64,000 bases of DNA from Apiosordaria backusii (Eukaryota; Ascomycota; Sordariomycetes; Sordariales; Lasiosphaeriaceae). The translations under genes were made by a program, and so were the position numbers. Positions 60,401 to 64,000 of the stretch are shown in pieces; within the stretch, counting starts at the first letter, position 1; every line of letters starts with the position of its first letter. The stretch is from assembly GCA_030549205.1 (NCBI GenBank), contig JAUKTV010000019.1, positions 248,001-312,000 of the forward strand, in the 5' to 3' direction. The notes below the pieces were generated by a model, which made no database searches, had not been told where the DNA came from, and saw only the letters and a program-made list of their open reading frames with translations.

Positions 60401-63325
60401 CTTTAATAGAATTTAAAACCTTAAGAAGGTCTAAAATAGTAGAAAATTAAAACCTTCTTATTACCTTAGCCTTATTATAGGCTAAGTATTAAAAATCTAC
60501 TTCTTTTATTTAATTTAGATTTAAAAGCCTAGTAGTAATTTTATTAGTCTTTTTTAATAATATTAAGCCTATATAACTTAGCTTAATATACCATTTTAAT
60601 ACTATTTAAGGTAATTTACTATAGTAGTCTATAGCGGTATTGGAGATATTTTTAATAGCCTTTTTAAATATATAGCCCCCTTAAGTCTTTTCTTAATTAA
60701 GTAGGTTAGGATTACCTAAGCTATTAGGGCCTTCTTTAAGCTTATAGAGCTCTTTAGTAGGTCTACCCTAATTAAATCGTTTAAAGCTAGAGTTATTTAA
60801 ACTATTAAGGCCTTCTATAAGCTAATAGAGCTTTATTCTTTTAAGTATATTCTAGCTATAGCCTTCTTTATAGCCTTACTTAAACCTTTTAAGTCTATAG
60901 GGTTTTACCTTTTAGACATTTAAATTAAAGCTAATAGTACTATTGCTATTTAGCTCTATAGGCCTATTGTTAGGCCTTTAAGGGTTTAAATTGACCTTTA
61001 AATAGCTATCCTTTTAAAATAAAGGCCTATTAAGCAGCTTTACTATTAATTTTCGCTTTTAATTAATAACATTAAAACTTATATTATAGTAAATAATAAG
61101 CCTTTTTAACTTTTATAATTTTAAAAAAAAACTTAAAGCTTTAAAATCAAATACCGTTATCGAAGCTTTATTAAGCTTATATAGTACTTCCTTTTTAACC
61201 TAACTATTAGCCTTATAGTATAGTATACTATTAAAAAGATTAATATTAAATTAAAGAATATATAAAGTATTTTTAAACTTAAACTTAATATAAAGGATTT
61301 TTTCTATAAAAATACTGTAAATACAGTAATTTTAAAGCCCTTAAACGTTAAAGGACCTCCTCCTATATAAATTGTCTTTAATAAACTATTATTAAGTTTA
61401 TAGTTAGTAAACTATTTTCGATTGTTGATAATATAGTTAATAGACTTAGTATTATATAAAAGGGTATCCTTTAAAGAAAGTACTATTAAGGCCTTACCTT
61501 TAATGCTTTTAATGCCTTTAGTAGGCTTTATAAATACTATATAAATACCTTTATTATTATTATTATTATTAAAGTCTTTAAAGACCCTTAAAGTTAGGTT
61601 ATAAAAGCTTACTATATAAGGAAACAAATCTTTAGCCTTAAGCCTTTTTTTAAGGCCTTTAGGTCTTTTAAAGTCTTTCTTCTTTTTCTTTTAAAGAAGG
61701 CTACTAAGGCTACTAAGGCTACTATTGCTATTACTTTTAAGCTTTTTATTTAAAAAAAACTTTCTTTTTAATACCTTTATAAAGGCCTTCTTTACTTTTA
61801 TAGGCTATGCCTTTAATAGCAGTAAAGGCTAGAATAGACTATTTTTCTAATAGGTTTATTATTAAAAAGCTTAAGTTAATAGTATTTATATTTTCGCTTA
61901 ATACTTTAACAGTCTATATAGTACTTTATTACCTTTTAACTTACTATAGAAAGCTTTTTTATATAGCCTATAGGTATTAATTTACTTAATTTATAGCCTA
62001 AAGGTTAATACCAGTTAGTATAAGCTGGTTAACTGTATTAAATAACTTAGCATTAAAGTCTACTAAAGAGTTTATAAATTAGTAGAAGTTTAAAGAGTGG
62101 TATTTTCTATAGAGGTTCCTTTATTATAATTTAACACTATAAAAATACCTTTAAATAAACAGTTTATAAGCTTTAATAGGGCTTATTTACTATAAAATAA
62201 AAGCTTAAAGGCTTAAGGTTATATTATTTTAACGTAATATTAATAATAAAGCCTATTTAATATTACTTTAGTAGGCTATTATAGTAAGGTCCTTTATAAA
62301 AGTAGCTATATCGATAGTATATAGTATAATATTTAAGCCCTATTTCTATAGATCGAAATTCTCAAGGCCTATAAGCCTTTAGTTAGCGGGGAATTTATAG
62401 ATCTTTTTAATTATCTTAGTAGCTATAGTAATATAAAGGACCTTAATAGAACTACTATTAGCTTTAAGCTTTAATTAGTAAACTATTGTAGCTTTTAGAT
62501 ATATAGCTTTAGCTACTATTGGAAGTATAGTTATAGTAATCTTAGGTTATTTTAAAGCGCTTTAAACTGCTATTAAGAACTTAATTTACTTTACTGCTTT
62601 AATTATAGTGCCTTATAACTGTTAAATTTAGGCTTTTTGCTTTTTTAATTAAATAGTAAAGGCCTATATACAATAAGAATCTACTAATTCTTTCCTCTTA
62701 AAAGACCCTTACTTAAGCTCTATATTTTATATTTTTAAATCTATAGGGGGCTTAGTATACTTACTATTAGAGTGTCCTATAGGGCTTTAAGACCGTAGCT
62801 TAATACCGTTTTTAATTAAGGCTTTAATTGTAATTTGCTTATATAATAAGAAGGCTAAGTTTATAGTACTTAAAAGCTTTAAAGAATAGGTTCTATTTTA
62901 TATAGTAAATTACTATAATTACTAATAGTAATAGTAGTTAAAAAGGTCGCTTTACCTTTTTACTTTTTTACTTACCTTTAGAATTTACAAAACTACCTAT
63001 CTAGTTATAGTTAAAGTAAAAGGCTATTTTTAGCTTTTATAAGCTTATAGCTTATAAGCCTTTAGTGCCCTATTAGGCCTAATTTTTATATACCTTATAG
63101 TATAATAAATTTAATAGCAGGCATAAATTTAAACTTTATAGGCCTTTAGAAAACTTAATAAGGTAAGGTAAGCCTAGTATTTGCCTTATAACCCTATTTT
63201 AATAGGTAAGCTTTAAAATTAGTAATTTTATAGCCTATTTATAGCATAGTCTATAATGGCCTAAGCTATTATTTATAGAAAGTTTTAAGCCTAAGCTTAT
63301 AAGCTTATAATTTAACTAGGTATCT
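57481..63325 (-). pseudogene. Copia gag-pol pseudogene of B3
   Basis: Same layout as B1 and B2. The RT active site reads Tyr-Ile-Asn-Lys (58698-58687), a triple change from Tyr-Val-Asp-Asp. In the integrase a 63-bp (21-codon) deletion at about 60181 lies between two TTATAA words that are present in B2 (45881-45886 and 45944-45949); it removes part of the core between the catalytic Asp and Glu. The protease region at about 61420-61470 is within an open frame. No activity is possible. Confidence 0.86.
61412..61627 (-). pseudogene. Chance-open 71-codon piece of B3 gag-pol (protease region)
   Basis: Part of the B3 polyprotein, not a separate gene. It contains a run of six Asn followed by Lys-Gly-Ile-Tyr (end of gag), then Leu-Tyr-Asn-Thr-Lys-Ser, which corresponds to the Asp-Thr-Gly-x-Ser protease site, and Ile-Ile-Asn-Asn-Arg-Lys. 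It aligns with B1 at about 27500-27680. The catalytic Asp is Asn. Confidence 0.8.
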
Positions 63326-63340
63326 TCTAAGCTTATAATC
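63326..63340 (-). other. Primer-binding site of B3
   Basis: The minus strand reads GATTATAAGCTTAGA directly after the 5' LTR. Confidence 0.6.
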
Positions 63341-64000
63341 TATTAAAATAGGTATAGTTAATTATAGGCTTAAGGGCCCTGTAATTAGTACTTATATACT
63401 AGTTTATAATATAGTAGAAGTCTTATATATAATACCTATAGTTTAATATTAGGGTATTAGAATATAGTACTTTATAGATACTATAGGATAGAAATATAGT
63501 AAGTAAACAATTATATTATAGTACTAGCTTTTTATAAATCTACTATAATAATCTCTATAGTAAGGTTTATATTTAACCTTTACTATATATTTACCGATTA
63601 ACGTGCAATGCCTTATATACCCTAGCAGGCAAATAGGCTAGAATATAGCTTAGTTAACCCCAAGGTTTACTAAGCCCTATAAACTACTTACTAAGTCCTC
63701 TATAGCTCTTAACCTATAAGGCTTATAGGCCTATAATTTAATATAGTAATAATATACTTACTTAACTATAGGCCTACTAATTCTTAACTAATTTGGCCAG
63801 CCTAGTAGTTAGCTATAAGTCTTATAGGCAGTTAAGTTAGTATAGTTTACAGCTTTTTAAAAATCGACTTACGGCTATATAAAAGGGCCGCAAAACCCGA
63901 CACCCTTAACCTAAAGTGTGAGTTATTGTAGGGTTAAGATTAGGCTACTTATACTGCCTATGGTAGTAGGCCTTAGTAGCCTAAATATAAAATTACAGGC
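63341..64000 (-). repeat. 5' LTR of Copia B3 (partial, cut by window end)
   Basis: On the plus strand it begins TATTAAAATAGG and follows the B LTR for 660 bases to the window end. The telomere-like motif is present but partly changed (about 63930). Confidence 0.9.

Larger units (their letters stand above)
56633..64000 (-). mobile_element. Copia family B copy 3 (B3), right end outside window
   Basis: A minus-strand B element with a left LTR of 834 bp (a 30-bp internal deletion relative to the 864-bp form), a 5874-bp internal part and the first 660 bp of the right LTR. Its integrase has a further 63-bp deletion. It is RIP-degraded like B1 and B2. Confidence 0.91.

Noticed and set aside
8877..64000. 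CRISPR-like or array-like spacing of repeats
   Set aside because: The large repeats are LTRs with TSDs and internal gag-pol; no short regularly spaced repeats were seen.
569..64000. Mitochondrial or bacterial AT-rich genome
   Set aside because: The AT richness comes from C-to-T and G-to-A change in nuclear LTR retrotransposons, with stops at Gln and Trp codons and less mutated islands; no mitochondrial genes are present.

Overview
The window looks like a heterochromatic, gene-empty block from a filamentous ascomycete (Pezizomycotina). Nearly all of it is transposon sequence that is very AT-rich and full of TAA/TAG stops. Recognisable retroelement frames persist through the stops, and copies of one family differ mainly by C-to-T and G-to-A transitions. 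That is the signature of repeat-induced point mutation (RIP). I cannot name the species. I see no intact protein-coding gene, rRNA, tRNA or CRISPR array.

Layout. 1-568: 3' end and 3' LTR of a little-mutated LTR retrotransposon. 569-22850: degenerate LTR-retrotransposon remains. They include a Ty3/gypsy chromovirus-type pol (about 2281-6142, +) and a second gypsy-type pol (15286-19760, +). A complete Copia element, A1 (8877-15285, -), lies between that second pol and sequence at 6780-8876 that may belong to it. 22950-23310: pyrimidine-rich degenerate minisatellite. 23311-24897: the only island of near-normal composition, with a fungal-type gene remnant (probable 59-nt intron) and a solo LTR (23726-24171, TSD AGGTG) related to the LTR at 142-568. 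24898-64000: three copies of Copia family B and two of Copia family A inserted in, or nested within, an unidentified extremely AT-rich sequence.

Two Copia families are reconstructed from LTRs and target-site duplications (TSDs). Family A (LTR 679 or 688 bp, about 6.4 kb): A1 8877-15285 (-, TSD CTTAC), A2 33544-39935 (-, TSD TAAAT, the least decayed), A3 49212-55600 (+, TSD CTTAG). Family B (LTR 864 bp, about 7.6 kb): B1 24903-32492 (+, TSD TATAT), B2 42326-56363 (-, TSD AGTAA, with A3 nested in its 5' LTR), B3 56633 to beyond 64000 (-). Removing A3 leaves a B2 LTR of exactly 864 bp, matching the other full B LTRs. Both families have a primer-binding site matching the anticodon-loop part of initiator tRNA-Met, as in Copia elements primed by a half-tRNA.

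All pol genes are pseudogenes. In gypsy-1, A2 and A3 the protease, integrase, reverse transcriptase and RNase H blocks stay in one frame over 3 kb or more, so decay was by base substitution and not by indels. Mutation load falls toward the outer ends of the Copia elements. The longest surviving open frames (51288-51797 and 61412-61627) are chance-open pieces around the protease domain. I found nothing that supports a new biological system. The most useful points are the fully resolved nesting, the edge gradient of RIP, the half-tRNA priming site, telomere-like motifs in the B LTR, and two stretches (about 19.9-22.8 kb, and the AT-rich host sequence) that I could not identify.
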